A stretch of 64,000 bases of DNA from Gordonia insulae (GCF_003855095.1 NZ_CP033972.1:248001-312000), one strand, 5' to 3'. Counted from the first letter of the stretch, positions 1 through 7,786 are shown. Notes: generated by a model from the letters alone, not told the origin. Numbers and translations are program-made.

Positions 1-1047
1 GCCCAGCAGGCCCGAGATCTGCCGCTCGATCTCCTCGACCGCGCCGACATCGGTGAGAATGGCTCGGGCCGTTCGCACCTCGTCGTCGGTCAGGGCGCGA
101 CCGACCGCGTCGCGGAGCCGGTCGGCGCGGTCGCCGCCCTGCGCAGCGGCGCGGGCCAGACCCACCGCCAGCAGGGCGGTGCGCTTGCCGGCGATCAGGT
201 CGTCGCCGGACGGCTTGCCGGTGCGTTCGGGGTCGCCGAAGACCCCCAGCAGGTCGTCGCGCAGTTGGAAGGCGATGCCGAGGTCGTGCCCGACGGATCG
301 CAGATCGCCGATCAGTGCGGGGGATGCGCACGCCAGGGTGGCACCGAGTTCGAGGGGCCGTGCCACCGTGTAGGCGGCGGTCTTGAACTCCATCACGCGA
401 TACGCGGCGTCGATCGATTCGTCGCCGCCCGCCTCGTTGACGATGTCGAGGTACTGGCCGCCGAGCACCTCGGTACGCATCGCCGACCACACCCGGCCGA
501 CGGGTGCGGGCAACGGGCGTGGTGCGGGGACGTCGAGCGCGTCGGTGCCGGGGTGGTGGCCGTGGACCATGTCGTCGGCCCACGCCAGCGCCAGATCGCC
601 CAGCAGGATCGCGGCCGATACCCCGTGGTGATCGGGTTGGCCGGCCCACCGGTCGACGCGGTGGCGACGTTCGAACTCCCGATGAACGGTCGCGTGTCCT
701 CGACGGGTGTCGGACCTGTCGATGATGTCGTCGTGGATGAGCGCGCACGCCTGCACCAGTTCGAGTGAGGCCGCGACACGCAGGGCGTCCGCGGCGTCGG
801 GATCGGCGGGTGTCGCCGGGTCGCGCGTCGAGCACGACGACCCGGCCAGCCATCCGGCGTAGGCGAACGTCGGGCGGACCCGCTTGCCGCCCTGTAGGAC
901 GAAGTCGCGCAGCACCTCGCCGGCCGCGCCGAACTGCGGATCGATGTCGACGGCCACCGGCACCGCACGGTCGAAGAAGACCCCGAGCGCGGCCTCGACG
1001 GCCGCGGGCACATCGTCGAGGGTGGTCGGTATCGGCGGGGAGGTCAC
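1..1047 (-). CDS. idsA2: Polyprenyl (geranylgeranyl-type) diphosphate synthase, 3' end cut by window edge
   Basis: Trans-isoprenyl diphosphate synthase that condenses isopentenyl diphosphate with allylic diphosphates to make GGPP-range prenyl chains in the cytoplasm. Reading the minus strand from a GTG at 1047 gives VTSPPIPTTLDDVPAAVEAA..., then QGGKRVRPTF (substrate-binding K/R region), the first aspartate-rich motif in LIHDDIIDRSDTRRG, and the second region QLRDDLLGVFGD followed by GKPSGDDL. These are the family hallmarks in the right order. About 349 codons are visible and the reading frame runs off the window at base 1, so the C-terminus is missing. The gene diverges from metF, the same arrangement as Rv2173/Rv2172c in M. 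tuberculosis (from memory), hence the idsA2 name. Chain length cannot be read from sequence alone. Confidence 0.88.
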   Translation of the reverse strand, partial: MTSPPIPTTLDDVPAAVEAALGVFFDRAVPVAVDIDPQFGAAGEVLRDFVLQGGKRVRPTFAYAGWLAGSSCSTRDPATPADPDAADALRVAASLELVQACALIHDDIIDRSDTRRGHATVHREFERRHRVDRWAGQPDHHGVSAAILLGDLALAWADDMVHGHHPGTDALDVPAPRPLPAPVGRVWSAMRTEVLGGQYLDIVNEAGGDESIDAAYRVMEFKTAAYTVARPLELGATLACASPALIGDLRSVGHDLGIAFQLRDDLLGVFGDPERTGKPSGDDLIAGKRTALLAVGLARAAAQGGDRADRLRDAVGRALTDDEVRTARAILTDVGAVEEIERQISGLLG

Positions 1048-1053
1048 CCTGTC

Positions 1054-1059
1054 AGGCTA
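1054..1059 (-). promoter_or_regulatory. -10 element (TAGCCT) of a leaderless-type promoter for the prenyl synthase
   Basis: On the minus strand TAGCCT (TANNNT consensus) is followed by exactly six bases and then the GTG start at 1047. The +1 would therefore fall on the start codon, as in leaderless actinobacterial mRNAs. No Shine-Dalgarno sequence is needed and none is visible. Confidence 0.5.
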
Positions 1060-1120
1060 GTGGCCGACGGACCCGGCGAGGCCGCGAGGCCGGTGCCCGG
1101 AGCGCGCCGCCGGTGATCCG

Positions 1121-1126
1121 TACAAT
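1121..1126 (+). promoter_or_regulatory. -10 element (TACAAT) of a leaderless-type promoter for metF
   Basis: TACAAT is a near-perfect -10 hexamer lying six bases before the GTG start at 1133. Transcription would begin at or next to the first base of the start codon, giving a leaderless message. It mirrors the TAGCCT element of the divergent gene. Confidence 0.6.
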
Positions 1127-1132
1127 GTCCTG

Positions 1133-2095
1133 GTGACCTCATCCTCCACCCCGGCTCCATCGATCATCGATCGGCTGTCCGCACCGCACCGCGGTCCGGT
1201 GCCGTTCTCGGTGGAGTTCTTCCCGCCCAAGGACGAGGCCGCGGAGGCCCGGCTGTGGCGGGCGGTCCGTACCTTCGAGCGCCTCGGTCCCGCATTCGTC
1301 TCGATGACCTACGGCGCCGGAGGATCGACCCGCGACCGAACCGTCCGGATCACCGGTCAGCTCGCCGCCCAGACCACGCTCCTGCCGGTGGCGCACCTGA
1401 CCGCGGTGAACCACAGCATCGAGGAACTACGCGCGCTCGTGGGTGCCTACGCCGATCAGGGCATCACCAACATCCTCGCGCTGCGCGGTGACCCGCCCGG
1501 AAACCCGTTGGGCGAGTGGACCAAACACCCGGACGGGGTCGAGTACGCGGAGCAGTTGGTCCGGCTGATCGACGATCTCGGAGATTTCCACGTGGGTGTC
1601 GCATCGTTCCCCGAGGGGCATCATCGCGCCATCGACCTCGATCACGACACCCGCACCCTCGTCGACAAGCTGCGGGCCGGTGCCGAGTACTCGATCACCC
1701 AGATGTTCTTCGATGTCGACGACTATCTCCGCCTGCGTGATCGCGTGGCGCGCGCCGACCCGGAGCAGGGCAACAAACCGGTCATCCCCGGGATCATGCC
1801 GATCACCTCGCTGGCGAGTGTGCGCCGGATGACCGAGCTCTCCGGCTCGGTCATCCCGCCGGACGTCCAGGAGAGGTTCGCCGCGGCGGCAGGCGACGGT
1901 CCCGAGGAGGACCGCGAGGCCGTCCGCGCCGTCGGGATCGATTTCGCGACGGAGATCGCCGAGCGACTCATCGCCGAGGGTGCGCCGTGCCTGCATTTCT
2001 GCAGCCTCAACTTCGCGAAGGCGACGAGCGAGGTCCTCGAGCGGCTCGGTGTGGACATGACGTCCGTACTCCCGGTCGCGTCGGCGGCTCGCTGA
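1133..2095 (+). CDS. metF: Methylenetetrahydrofolate reductase (MetF family)
   Basis: Flavoenzyme family that reduces 5,10-methylene-THF to 5-methyl-THF for methionine synthesis. The 320-residue product fits the bacterial MTHFR length and is a TIM-barrel protein. Visible family features are VEFFPPKDEA at the N-terminus, FVSMTYGAGGSTRDRT, HLTAVNHS, LALRGDPPG, then GAEYSITQMFFD and PGIMPITS, ending near LHFCSLNFAKAT. The GTG start at 1133 is preferred because a TACAAT -10 box ends seven bases upstream (leaderless). It is divergent from the prenyl synthase and convergent with lppM. The M. tuberculosis protein in this position (Rv2172c) is unusual in cofactor use, so electron-donor preference here is uncertain. 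Confidence 0.92.
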   Translation: MTSSSTPAPSIIDRLSAPHRGPVPFSVEFFPPKDEAAEARLWRAVRTFERLGPAFVSMTYGAGGSTRDRTVRITGQLAAQTTLLPVAHLTAVNHSIEELRALVGAYADQGITNILALRGDPPGNPLGEWTKHPDGVEYAEQLVRLIDDLGDFHVGVASFPEGHHRAIDLDHDTRTLVDKLRAGAEYSITQMFFDVDDYLRLRDRVARADPEQGNKPVIPGIMPITSLASVRRMTELSGSVIPPDVQERFAAAAGDGPEEDREAVRAVGIDFATEIAERLIAEGAPCLHFCSLNFAKATSEVLERLGVDMTSVLPVASAAR

Positions 2096-2151
2096 CCGAT
2101 CCGGGTTCCCTCCGCGGGTGACCGATGCGGTCCGACCGGCCTACCGGCCGG

Positions 2152-3021
2152 TCAGCGACCGGCGCCCGAACCCGCCGTGGTCTTCGGGGTGGGTGGGCTC
2201 GTCGGTGGCTTCTTGCCGGCCGACGGCCGCGGCCTGCCGGGCCGCGGGCTGCGATCCCGCCTGGTCCACGCCAGCCCGGCGACCACCAGCACGGTGAGCA
2301 GGCAGATCAGCGCCAGGAACCACGACCAGCTGCTGACCGCGGCGGTCGCCGGGTCCGGATAGGTCGCGTCGGCGCTGAAGTCGGAAGGTTTGCGCGGCTC
2401 GGGCGTCCAGGTGACCGTGCTCTCGCCGATCTGGTCGCCGTTCGTCGCGGTCACCGGTCCGGCGAAGGTGACGGTCAACCGGACCAGGTCGCGGCCGGGG
2501 GTCAGATCGCTCAGGTCGGCGCTGCCGCGGAACCGCACCACGTCGCCACTGCGCTTCGCGGTGAGGTCCATACTCATCGCCGACTCGCCGAAGGCGGCGG
2601 CGACGATGTCGCCGAGTTGGCTGAACTGGCCGGCGGTGAGGTCGGTGAAGACCGCACGTGTACCGACCCGCGGTATCTCGGGGGCGTCCTCTGCGGCGTC
2701 GCCGGGTGCGCCGCTCGCCGGCGGAGCGGCGGGATCGGCCGCCGACGGCGTCGGCGCGGGAGCACCCGCGGTGGTCGAGGCCGACTCCGGGACGGAGTCG
2801 TAGTCGCTCAGGCTGACCCGCGACGCCATCGACTCGGGGACGTCGAGTTTCGGCGCGCCGCGCGGATTGTCCGGCGACGTCGCCACGACGATGGTTCCCG
2901 AATACCGGTCGCCGACCGTCGTCGAACGCTCCAGACACCCGCTGAGCAGGGGAGTTGCGGCAAGCAGAGACAGCAGCATCAGGATGGCGGACCAGCGGGA
3001 TGACGAGCGCACGATGCTCAT
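2152..3021 (-). CDS. lppM: LppM-like lipoprotein with C-terminal membrane anchor
   Basis: A 289-residue envelope protein. The N-terminus has a basic region, a hydrophobic stretch (ILMLLSLLAATPLLSGC) and a lipobox LLSGC at about residues 24-28, so cleavage and lipidation at Cys28 are predicted. The body is a beta-rich domain with SRVSLSDYDS and a later DVVRFRGSADLSDL segment. Near residues 233-253 there is a transmembrane helix (WSWFLALICLLTVLVVAGLAW), followed by a basic, proline-rich cytoplasmic tail. This layout and the location next to metF and a GNAT gene match LppM (Rv2171) of M. tuberculosis, which has been linked to lipoglycan binding and phagosomal effects. Function in a non-pathogen would be inference. 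It may share a minus-strand transcript with the upstream oxidoreductase (64-bp gap). Confidence 0.8.
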   Translation of the reverse strand: MSIVRSSSRWSAILMLLSLLAATPLLSGCLERSTTVGDRYSGTIVVATSPDNPRGAPKLDVPESMASRVSLSDYDSVPESASTTAGAPAPTPSAADPAAPPASGAPGDAAEDAPEIPRVGTRAVFTDLTAGQFSQLGDIVAAAFGESAMSMDLTAKRSGDVVRFRGSADLSDLTPGRDLVRLTVTFAGPVTATNGDQIGESTVTWTPEPRKPSDFSADATYPDPATAAVSSWSWFLALICLLTVLVVAGLAWTRRDRSPRPGRPRPSAGKKPPTSPPTPKTTAGSGAGR

Positions 3022-3085
3022 CGTGCCAGACGACCCGCGCCGACCGTGGCCGACGCACCACGGCGTGCCCGGACGTCGTCGCGAT

Positions 3086-4732
3086 TCACCGTCGGCGCAT
3101 CGCCAGGTGCGCGGAGATGCGCCCGCTGGCGCCGGTCACACCGCCGCCGGGATGCGTGGATGCCCCGGCCAGCAGGATGCCGTCGGCGCCGGGCACCCGG
3201 TGTGCGGACAGGTCGGGGTGTGGACGCCAGAAGAACATCTGGTCGATGCTCATCTCGACGTGCATGATGTTCCCGCCGATCAGCCCCAGCTCGCGTTCGA
3301 GTTCGTCGGGTGTCTGGATGTGCATGTGCTCGATGTGGTCGCCGAATCCGGGGGCGTGCCGGTCGAGTTCGGCGACCACGGCCGCCGCCGCACCCGGTCC
3401 GGCCTGCGCCCACGTCCGGCCACCGGCCAGGCGGTACGGATGCCATTGCGCCCAGACGTTGACCAGGTGTCTTCCGGGTGGTGCCAGGGTCGGGTCGATC
3501 GCCGAGTACCCCATCGAGACGCACGCCGGCCGCTCCGGCGACTCGCCGACCGAGGCCGCGGCGCGCGCGCGACGGAGCTGGGCACGGTCGGTGACGAGCA
3601 GACCGAGCGCCGAGTGCACCCCGTGCGGGGGGAGGTCGGACGGGAGATCTCGATAGGCGGGCAGCGCGTCGGTGCCGAGTCGCACCGCCATGCCGATGCC
3701 GTCCCCGACGACGATCTGCGAGCGCCAGCGGTCGACGGTCTGGGCGGGGAGGCCGCCCGCGGCCAGCAGGTCCAGAGTCGTCAGGATGTGACATGCGGCG
3801 ATCACGGTTGTCCCGCAATGTTGTTCACCGCCGGCAGTCTCCACGCGCCAGTGATCGCCGCACCGGGTGATCGCGGTGGCACCGTCGCCCAGTGCCACCT
3901 CGCCGCCGTCGCTGCCGAGACGTCGGAGCAGCGCCTCGGTGAGCGCGCCGCTGCCACCGACCGCCCGTCCCGGCGGGATGTCGTGCTGGAGCGCGGCGAA
4001 ACCGATCATGGGTGCGGTGCCGGGCGCGTCCATCGGCGGGCCCGACTGCGCACCGAACCAGGCCAACGCCGCTTTCAGTGGTTCCGCGGTGAACCACCGG
4101 TCGAGCAGTGCGTCGCCCGAGGACATCAGTTCCTGGGTGAGTGAGAGCATCGCACCGGTTCGACGGCCGACCGGGCCGCGACGGGCCGTGGTGGCGGTCC
4201 CCGTCAGGCCGGTGAACGCGGTGGCGAACCGGCCGGGCGTGGCCGGCCCGTAGAACGAACGCATGACCGACCGGGCACGTGGTCGCCACACCTCGACGAA
4301 CCTCCGGTAGGCGTCCGCGTCGGCGGTCCCGACGGCCCGCTCGATCGAGGTGCAGGTGGCGTCGAGGTCGGTACGGAAGATGATCGGCGCCGAGTTGTCG
4401 GTGGCGGGGCTGAACGCCCACGGATCGCAGTCGACGTAGCGCAGGCCGTGATCGGTCAGCGCGAGCTCGTCGAGCACCGGCGAGTGACGGATCATCAGAT
4501 GCGCCGACGATCCGCGATCCACCCGGTAGCCGGGGAACCGTTCGATGGTCGAGACGGCGCCGCCCGCGACGTCATCACGTTCGAGCACCCGCACCGACCG
4601 CCCGTCGCGCGCGAGGTACGCCGCGGCGACGAGGCCGTTGTGGCCCGCCCCGACGACGATCGCGTCGACGGCGGGATGGCCGGGCGTCGTGGAGGGTGTC
4701 GTCGATGAGGGTGTCGTCGAAGAGGGTGTCAC
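3086..4732 (-). CDS. FAD-dependent phytoene desaturase/carotenoid-oxidoreductase-like protein
   Basis: A 548-residue NAD(P)/FAD-binding amine-oxidase-fold enzyme. Near the N-terminus it carries the dinucleotide-binding motif VVGAGHNGLVAAAYLARDG followed by VRVLERDDVAGGAV, the CrtI/NAD(P)-binding-8 signature. The C-terminal FAD-binding segment is GILLAGASTHPGGGVTGASG. Residues before about 20 are a Ser/Thr/Pro repeat (SSTTP units), so the GTG start at 4732 could be upstream of the true one. There is no phytoene synthase nearby, so a carotenoid role is not supported. Many actinobacterial members of this branch are uncharacterised. It lies 48 bp downstream of the GNAT gene on the same strand and 64 bp upstream of lppM, consistent with one transcript. 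Confidence 0.78.
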   Translation of the reverse strand: MTPSSTTPSSTTPSTTPGHPAVDAIVVGAGHNGLVAAAYLARDGRSVRVLERDDVAGGAVSTIERFPGYRVDRGSSAHLMIRHSPVLDELALTDHGLRYVDCDPWAFSPATDNSAPIIFRTDLDATCTSIERAVGTADADAYRRFVEVWRPRARSVMRSFYGPATPGRFATAFTGLTGTATTARRGPVGRRTGAMLSLTQELMSSGDALLDRWFTAEPLKAALAWFGAQSGPPMDAPGTAPMIGFAALQHDIPPGRAVGGSGALTEALLRRLGSDGGEVALGDGATAITRCGDHWRVETAGGEQHCGTTVIAACHILTTLDLLAAGGLPAQTVDRWRSQIVVGDGIGMAVRLGTDALPAYRDLPSDLPPHGVHSALGLLVTDRAQLRRARAAASVGESPERPACVSMGYSAIDPTLAPPGRHLVNVWAQWHPYRLAGGRTWAQAGPGAAAAVVAELDRHAPGFGDHIEHMHIQTPDELERELGLIGGNIMHVEMSIDQMFFWRPHPDLSAHRVPGADGILLAGASTHPGGGVTGASGRISAHLAMRRR

Positions 4733-4780
4733 TGTCGGATCATCTCGTGTGCCATGTCATCGATGCTCCACCCTCCGGCG

Positions 4781-5467
4781 TCATCGCCGACCCGGATCGT
4801 CGGGAACCAGCGGCAGCGGACGGCCGAGGAAGGCAAACGGACGAGGATCGCCGGTGAAGGTGAAGTGCCGGAGGACGTCGACGAAGCCGAGGCGTCGATA
4901 GAGCGACCACGCTCGGTTGTTCTCGGCGGGGATCTCCGGCGTGGACAGGAGCACCGATCGCTCGGTGCGACCGGTGAGCAGCCGACCGAGCAACCACTGG
5001 CCGATGCCGCGGCCCTGGGCGCTGGGGTGGACGTGCAGCTCGGTGAGTTCGAAGTAGTCGCGGGTGATCTCGTCGACCTGCGCGGCCGGCTGCCCGGACT
5101 GGCGTAGTCCGATCCGGAGTTGCTGATTCCACCACTGGTCGCGTGCACCCCGGTAGCCGTAGGCGATGCCGACCAGCACTTCGTTGTCGGCGACCGCGAG
5201 CGGCCGGGACAGCCGTCTGCGCACCCAATCCGGGGATCGGACCTCGGCGGGAGAGACGGTTGCCACGGCACCGACGGCCCGCCACCCCGGACGACTGATG
5301 TGGTCACGCCACAGCGCCGCCCGGTGGATCTCGGTGCCGCGGGGGTAATCCATGGCGGTCACATAGATGTCGAGCGCGGGCTCGAGCCACACCGGGGCAT
5401 CCTGACCGGTCAGCTCAACGAGGCGGATCGTCAACGAACGTCTGTCCTCTCGTCGAACTCTGGGCAT
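4781..5467 (-). CDS. GNAT-family N-acetyltransferase
   Basis: A 228-residue protein with the GNAT acyl-CoA-binding core near residues 130-190: FELTELHVHPSAQGRGIGQWLL contains the Q-G-R-G-I-G pyrophosphate-binding loop after beta-4. It is followed by AENNRAWSLYRRLGFVDV, the typical motif B. The N-terminal half has EIHRAALWRDHISRPGWRAVGAV. In M. tuberculosis the GNAT protein Rv2170 occupies the corresponding place next to lppM. The ATG at 5467 is the longest start; a TTG about 33 bases downstream (TIRLVELTGQ...) with GAGAGGAC upstream is an alternative. The acyl acceptor cannot be deduced. Confidence 0.8.
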   Translation of the reverse strand: MPRVRREDRRSLTIRLVELTGQDAPVWLEPALDIYVTAMDYPRGTEIHRAALWRDHISRPGWRAVGAVATVSPAEVRSPDWVRRRLSRPLAVADNEVLVGIAYGYRGARDQWWNQQLRIGLRQSGQPAAQVDEITRDYFELTELHVHPSAQGRGIGQWLLGRLLTGRTERSVLLSTPEIPAENNRAWSLYRRLGFVDVLRHFTFTGDPRPFAFLGRPLPLVPDDPGRR

Positions 5468-5628
5468 CCGTGTCCGCGGCCGTCTTGAAGCCGGCCCGCG
5501 TGCTAGCTATATTGAATATGTCGAACGGGTGTTCGATGAATCAGCCTCCGCAAGCTGTTCTGTCCCCACCCGCCGACGCATGCGCCGGCCCGACGGCCAA
5601 CGAGGGAAGCGTCAGCTGTCGGGCCGGC

Positions 5629-5651
5629 GTTGTACAAAGCAGTTGTACAAC
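5629..5651. promoter_or_regulatory. Tandem palindromic operator-like sites (TTGTACAA x2)
   Basis: Two copies of GTTGTACAA start at 5629 and 5642. The second extends to the perfect 10-bp palindrome GTTGTACAAC. They are 13 bp apart and lie 36 bp upstream of the HEPN gene start. Paired palindromes so close to a start suggest a repressor or activator site, but the regulator is unknown. Confidence 0.4.
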
Positions 5652-5686
5652 GCAGACACGAGCCGGCCAACCCGAGGAGGAGTGCG

Positions 5687-6160
5687 ATGCCCCGCTCGAT
5701 CCCCACCTCGCAGACCGCGATGGACATCGATCCGATCATCGTGCGTCGAAGTCGTGACCTGCTCGATCGCGCCCAGGTGTTGTTCGACAACGCCGACGGC
5801 GTCGACGATCCGGCGGAGCGCTTCCGCCAGTACTATCTGACGGCCCTGCGTGCGGCAGGGGCGGCCATCGAGATCTACGAACCGTCCACACGCCCGGCCC
5901 GTCGCCGGCATTCCCGCAGCGCATGGAACCGTCTGCCGGTGGTCGTGCCCGAGCTCGGCGAACTCGCGGAGTTCTTCGCCGTGCGTTCACGCATCCGGCT
6001 CGACATCGAATCCGGGCTGATCCGCACGCTCGAGGAGTCGGCGGTACGCGTGATGCGCGAGCGGGTGATCGATCTGCTCGACGGGGTGGAGGCGCTCGTG
6101 ATCGCCTACGAGCAAGGTAAGCTGCCTCATCAGAATGTGCGGTCCGACCGCACCGCGTGA
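5687..6160 (+). CDS. SAV_6107-family HEPN-domain protein
   Basis: A 157-residue, largely alpha-helical protein. The segment DLLDRAQVLFDNADGVDDPAERFRQYYLTALRAAGAAIE resembles the HEPN helical bundle annotated as SAV_6107 in actinobacteria, and the conserved W-N-R-L-P and E-L-A-E-F-F patches follow. The ATG at 5687 is chosen because GAGGAGG lies six to twelve bases upstream; a longer frame from 5630 has no ribosome-binding site and would start inside the TTGTACAA repeat region. HEPN domains often occur in toxins or RNases, but no antitoxin partner sits beside it and the R-x4-6-H RNase motif is not obvious. In this position, just upstream of the dcw cluster, the family is conserved in several actinobacteria (from memory). 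Role unknown. Confidence 0.7.
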   Translation: MPRSIPTSQTAMDIDPIIVRRSRDLLDRAQVLFDNADGVDDPAERFRQYYLTALRAAGAAIEIYEPSTRPARRRHSRSAWNRLPVVVPELGELAEFFAVRSRIRLDIESGLIRTLEESAVRVMRERVIDLLDGVEALVIAYEQGKLPHQNVRSDRTA

Positions 6161-6323
6161 CACGGCGATCCGACTCAACCTCGGGTAATGGTGGTCGCCG
6201 GATGATTCTGCTCGTATCATGGGAATTGAAGTCGTATACAGCGGCTGAACGGCGTCGACAGCGCACACGGTTCGACAGCGGTCGTGTGGTCGGGTCGGTT
6301 GAGTTTGGGAGTTAGGAGGGTCG

Positions 6324-6728
6324 GTGCCTCTTTCGGAGCACGAGCAGCGCATGCTCGAACAGATCGAAAGCGCTCTGTATGCCGAAGACCCGAAGTTCGC
6401 GTCGAGCGTCAAGCGCCGTCGCCTCGGGAGGTCCAGCGGCCGGCGTCGGTTGCAAGCCGTGGCCATCTTCGTCGTGGGTCTGGTTCTGCTCGTCGGTGGT
6501 CTCATCGTGGACGTCAAGGTCGGCGGGTTCCCGATCATCAGCCTCATCGGCTTCCTGATCATGTTCGGGGCCGGTCTGCTCGCGCTCATGGGCGGGAACG
6601 GACGGACGCCCGGGCCTGATCGCGGAGCCGGCCGTGGCGGCGGCAAGGAACAGCGGGCGGGCGCACCCAAGCGCAAGTTCTCCGAGCGCATGGAAGACCG
6701 TTTCAACAGGCGTTTCGAGCAGGAGTAG
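6324..6728 (+). CDS. DUF3040 small membrane protein
   Basis: A 134-residue protein. It begins PLSEHEQRMLEQIESALYAEDPKFASS, the diagnostic DUF3040 N-terminus, then has a basic stretch (VKRRRLGRSSGRRR) and two transmembrane helices at roughly residues 49-68 and 74-93. It ends in a basic cytoplasmic tail. The GTG at 6324 has AGGAGG five bases upstream. The homologue Rv2169c lies in the same position upstream of mraZ in M. tuberculosis. Function is not known; the location suggests a link to envelope growth. Confidence 0.85.
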   Translation: MPLSEHEQRMLEQIESALYAEDPKFASSVKRRRLGRSSGRRRLQAVAIFVVGLVLLVGGLIVDVKVGGFPIISLIGFLIMFGAGLLALMGGNGRTPGPDRGAGRGGGKEQRAGAPKRKFSERMEDRFNRRFEQE

Positions 6729-6761
6729 ATCCTTCGCCGGGCACGGCCCGGGCATTGGCTT

Positions 6762-6799
6762 CACCAAGGCCGCACACCAACTGGTGTGCGGCCTTGGTG
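6762..6799 (+). terminator. Strong hairpin terminator after the DUF3040 gene
   Basis: A perfect 18-bp stem (CACCAAGGCCGCACACCA and its complement) with a two-base loop starts 33 bp after the DUF3040 stop codon. There is no T-tract, which is common for actinobacterial terminators. It isolates the dcw cluster from upstream transcription. Confidence 0.8.
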
Positions 6800-6856
6800 C
6801 GTGTCGGGACGGCTCACGGCGTCCATCCACATCCACCCCGACGGACTCGCCGGTCT

Positions 6857-6917
6857 CCCCACGCTGACCCACCGTGGTCCCCACTTCGCCCCACCGGGGT
6901 GCCCCACTTTGCCCCAC
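6857..6917 (-). repeat. Array of CCCCAC repeats (GTGGGG on minus strand), MraZ-box-like
   Basis: CCCCAC occurs at 6857, 6879, 6889, 6902 and 6912, with CCCAC at 6868; several are spaced 10 bp. On the minus strand this reads GTGGGGCAAAGTGGGGC..., resembling the 10-bp-periodic TGGG boxes bound by MraZ. The rest of the 440-bp gap between the DUF3040 gene and mraZ holds the terminator at 6762 and the mraZ promoter boxes; I see no gene in it. Confidence 0.4.
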
Positions 6918-7058
6918 CGTCCCAATCAAGGGCATCTCACCTGGCACTTTGATGTGTTCCAGCACCACAAGCACCACCCAGAACCTGGCGCGACGCGCCG
7001 GATCTGATCGACGTCCCCACTTGCTCTGATGCCGTTGAACTGGGAGTTTGTGATCGTG

Positions 7059-7111
7059 TGGGGCATGGGTGGGGTGTTGGGGGTGGAAAGTGGTGGAAAG
7101 TGGGGTACTGT
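7059..7111 (+). promoter_or_regulatory. MraZ operator repeats in the mraZ promoter region
   Basis: A G-rich array directly upstream of mraZ includes three consecutive 10-bp units, GGTGGAAAGT, GGTGGAAAGT and GGGGTACTGT, from 7082 to 7111. TGGG motifs also occur at 7059, 7066, 7070 and 7078. MraZ family proteins bind direct repeats of TGGGN/GTGG spaced by one helical turn in their own promoter (known for E. coli, and from memory for Corynebacterium). Autoregulation of the dcw operon is inferred. Confidence 0.65.
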
Positions 7112-7168
7112 GGCAGCACTGGGTGAGACGGACCGGACGTCGAACCTGGTGGGGCAGGAGGTGACGAC

Positions 7169-7609
7169 ATGTCCGTGCGATTTGTCGGCACCTACACGCC
7201 CCGACTCGATGACAAAGGGCGACTCACGTTGCCCGCCAAGTTTCGCGACGCGCTGGCAGGAGGGGTGATGGTCACACGAGGCCAGGACCGCAGCCTGTCG
7301 GTGTATCGGGCCGAGGAGTTCGACGCGATCGCGGAGCGCACGATGGCGGCATCGCGCAACGACCCCGAGGCGCGGGCCTTTCAGCGGTACTTCTTCGCGA
7401 GTACCGATGAGCAGCGGCCCGACGGACAAGGCCGGATCACCTTGTCGGGCGAACACCGGACCTACGCCGGCCTGTCCAAGGAGTGCGTTGTGATCGGCGG
7501 TTTCGATCACCTCGAGATCTGGGACGCACAGGCCTGGCGCGACTACCAGAGTCAGCACGAGGAGGACTTCTCGGCAGCGGGCTCCGCCGCATTGGACTCG
7601 CTGCTCTAG
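7169..7609 (+). CDS. mraZ: Transcriptional regulator MraZ
   Basis: A 146-residue protein with two AbrB/SpoVT-like swapped-hairpin domains, the usual MraZ size. The first contains [25 protein letters not shown] and the second [26 protein letters not shown], each with the conserved D-x-K/Q-G-R-(L/I)-T-L core. MraZ binds DNA repeats upstream of dcw clusters and represses or tunes them. The start at 7169 has AGGAGGT eight bases upstream. It is the first gene of the cluster and is preceded by candidate MraZ boxes. Confidence 0.95.
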   Translation: MSVRFVGTYTPRLDDKGRLTLPAKFRDALAGGVMVTRGQDRSLSVYRAEEFDAIAERTMAASRNDPEARAFQRYFFASTDEQRPDGQGRITLSGEHRTYAGLSKECVVIGGFDHLEIWDAQAWRDYQSQHEEDFSAAGSAALDSLL

Positions 7610-7786
7610 CAGACAGTCGTGCGGGGCACACAGATGAACAGGGGATCGGGTGGGTCGAGGCCTCGGCCCGGAACGACCCTGGCGTACTTCCCCAACGCCA
7701 GGTGCGTGATCGGGCCGAGACCCCGCCTCATCGGACATCCCCTCGAGCGACAGTCAGTCGAACCGCACAGTCCGAGGAGTAGGTCG

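Noticed and set aside
2134..2153. A GACCGGC/GCCGGTC hairpin between metF and lppM
   Set aside because: Only a 7-bp stem that overlaps the lppM stop codon; too weak to call a terminator in such GC-rich DNA.
1..4732. A carotenoid biosynthesis cluster (GGPP synthase plus phytoene-desaturase-like gene)
   Set aside because: There is no phytoene synthase or cyclase, the two genes are separated by metF and lppM, and the prenyl synthase is on its own promoter.
5687..6728. HEPN plus neighbouring small protein as a toxin-antitoxin pair
   Set aside because: The neighbour is a DUF3040 membrane protein 163 bp away with its own ribosome-binding site; no MNT or antitoxin-like partner exists.
7619..7786. 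Extended RsmH start giving 397 residues
   Set aside because: The extra residues lack family similarity; GTG 7787 has GAGGAG at correct spacing.
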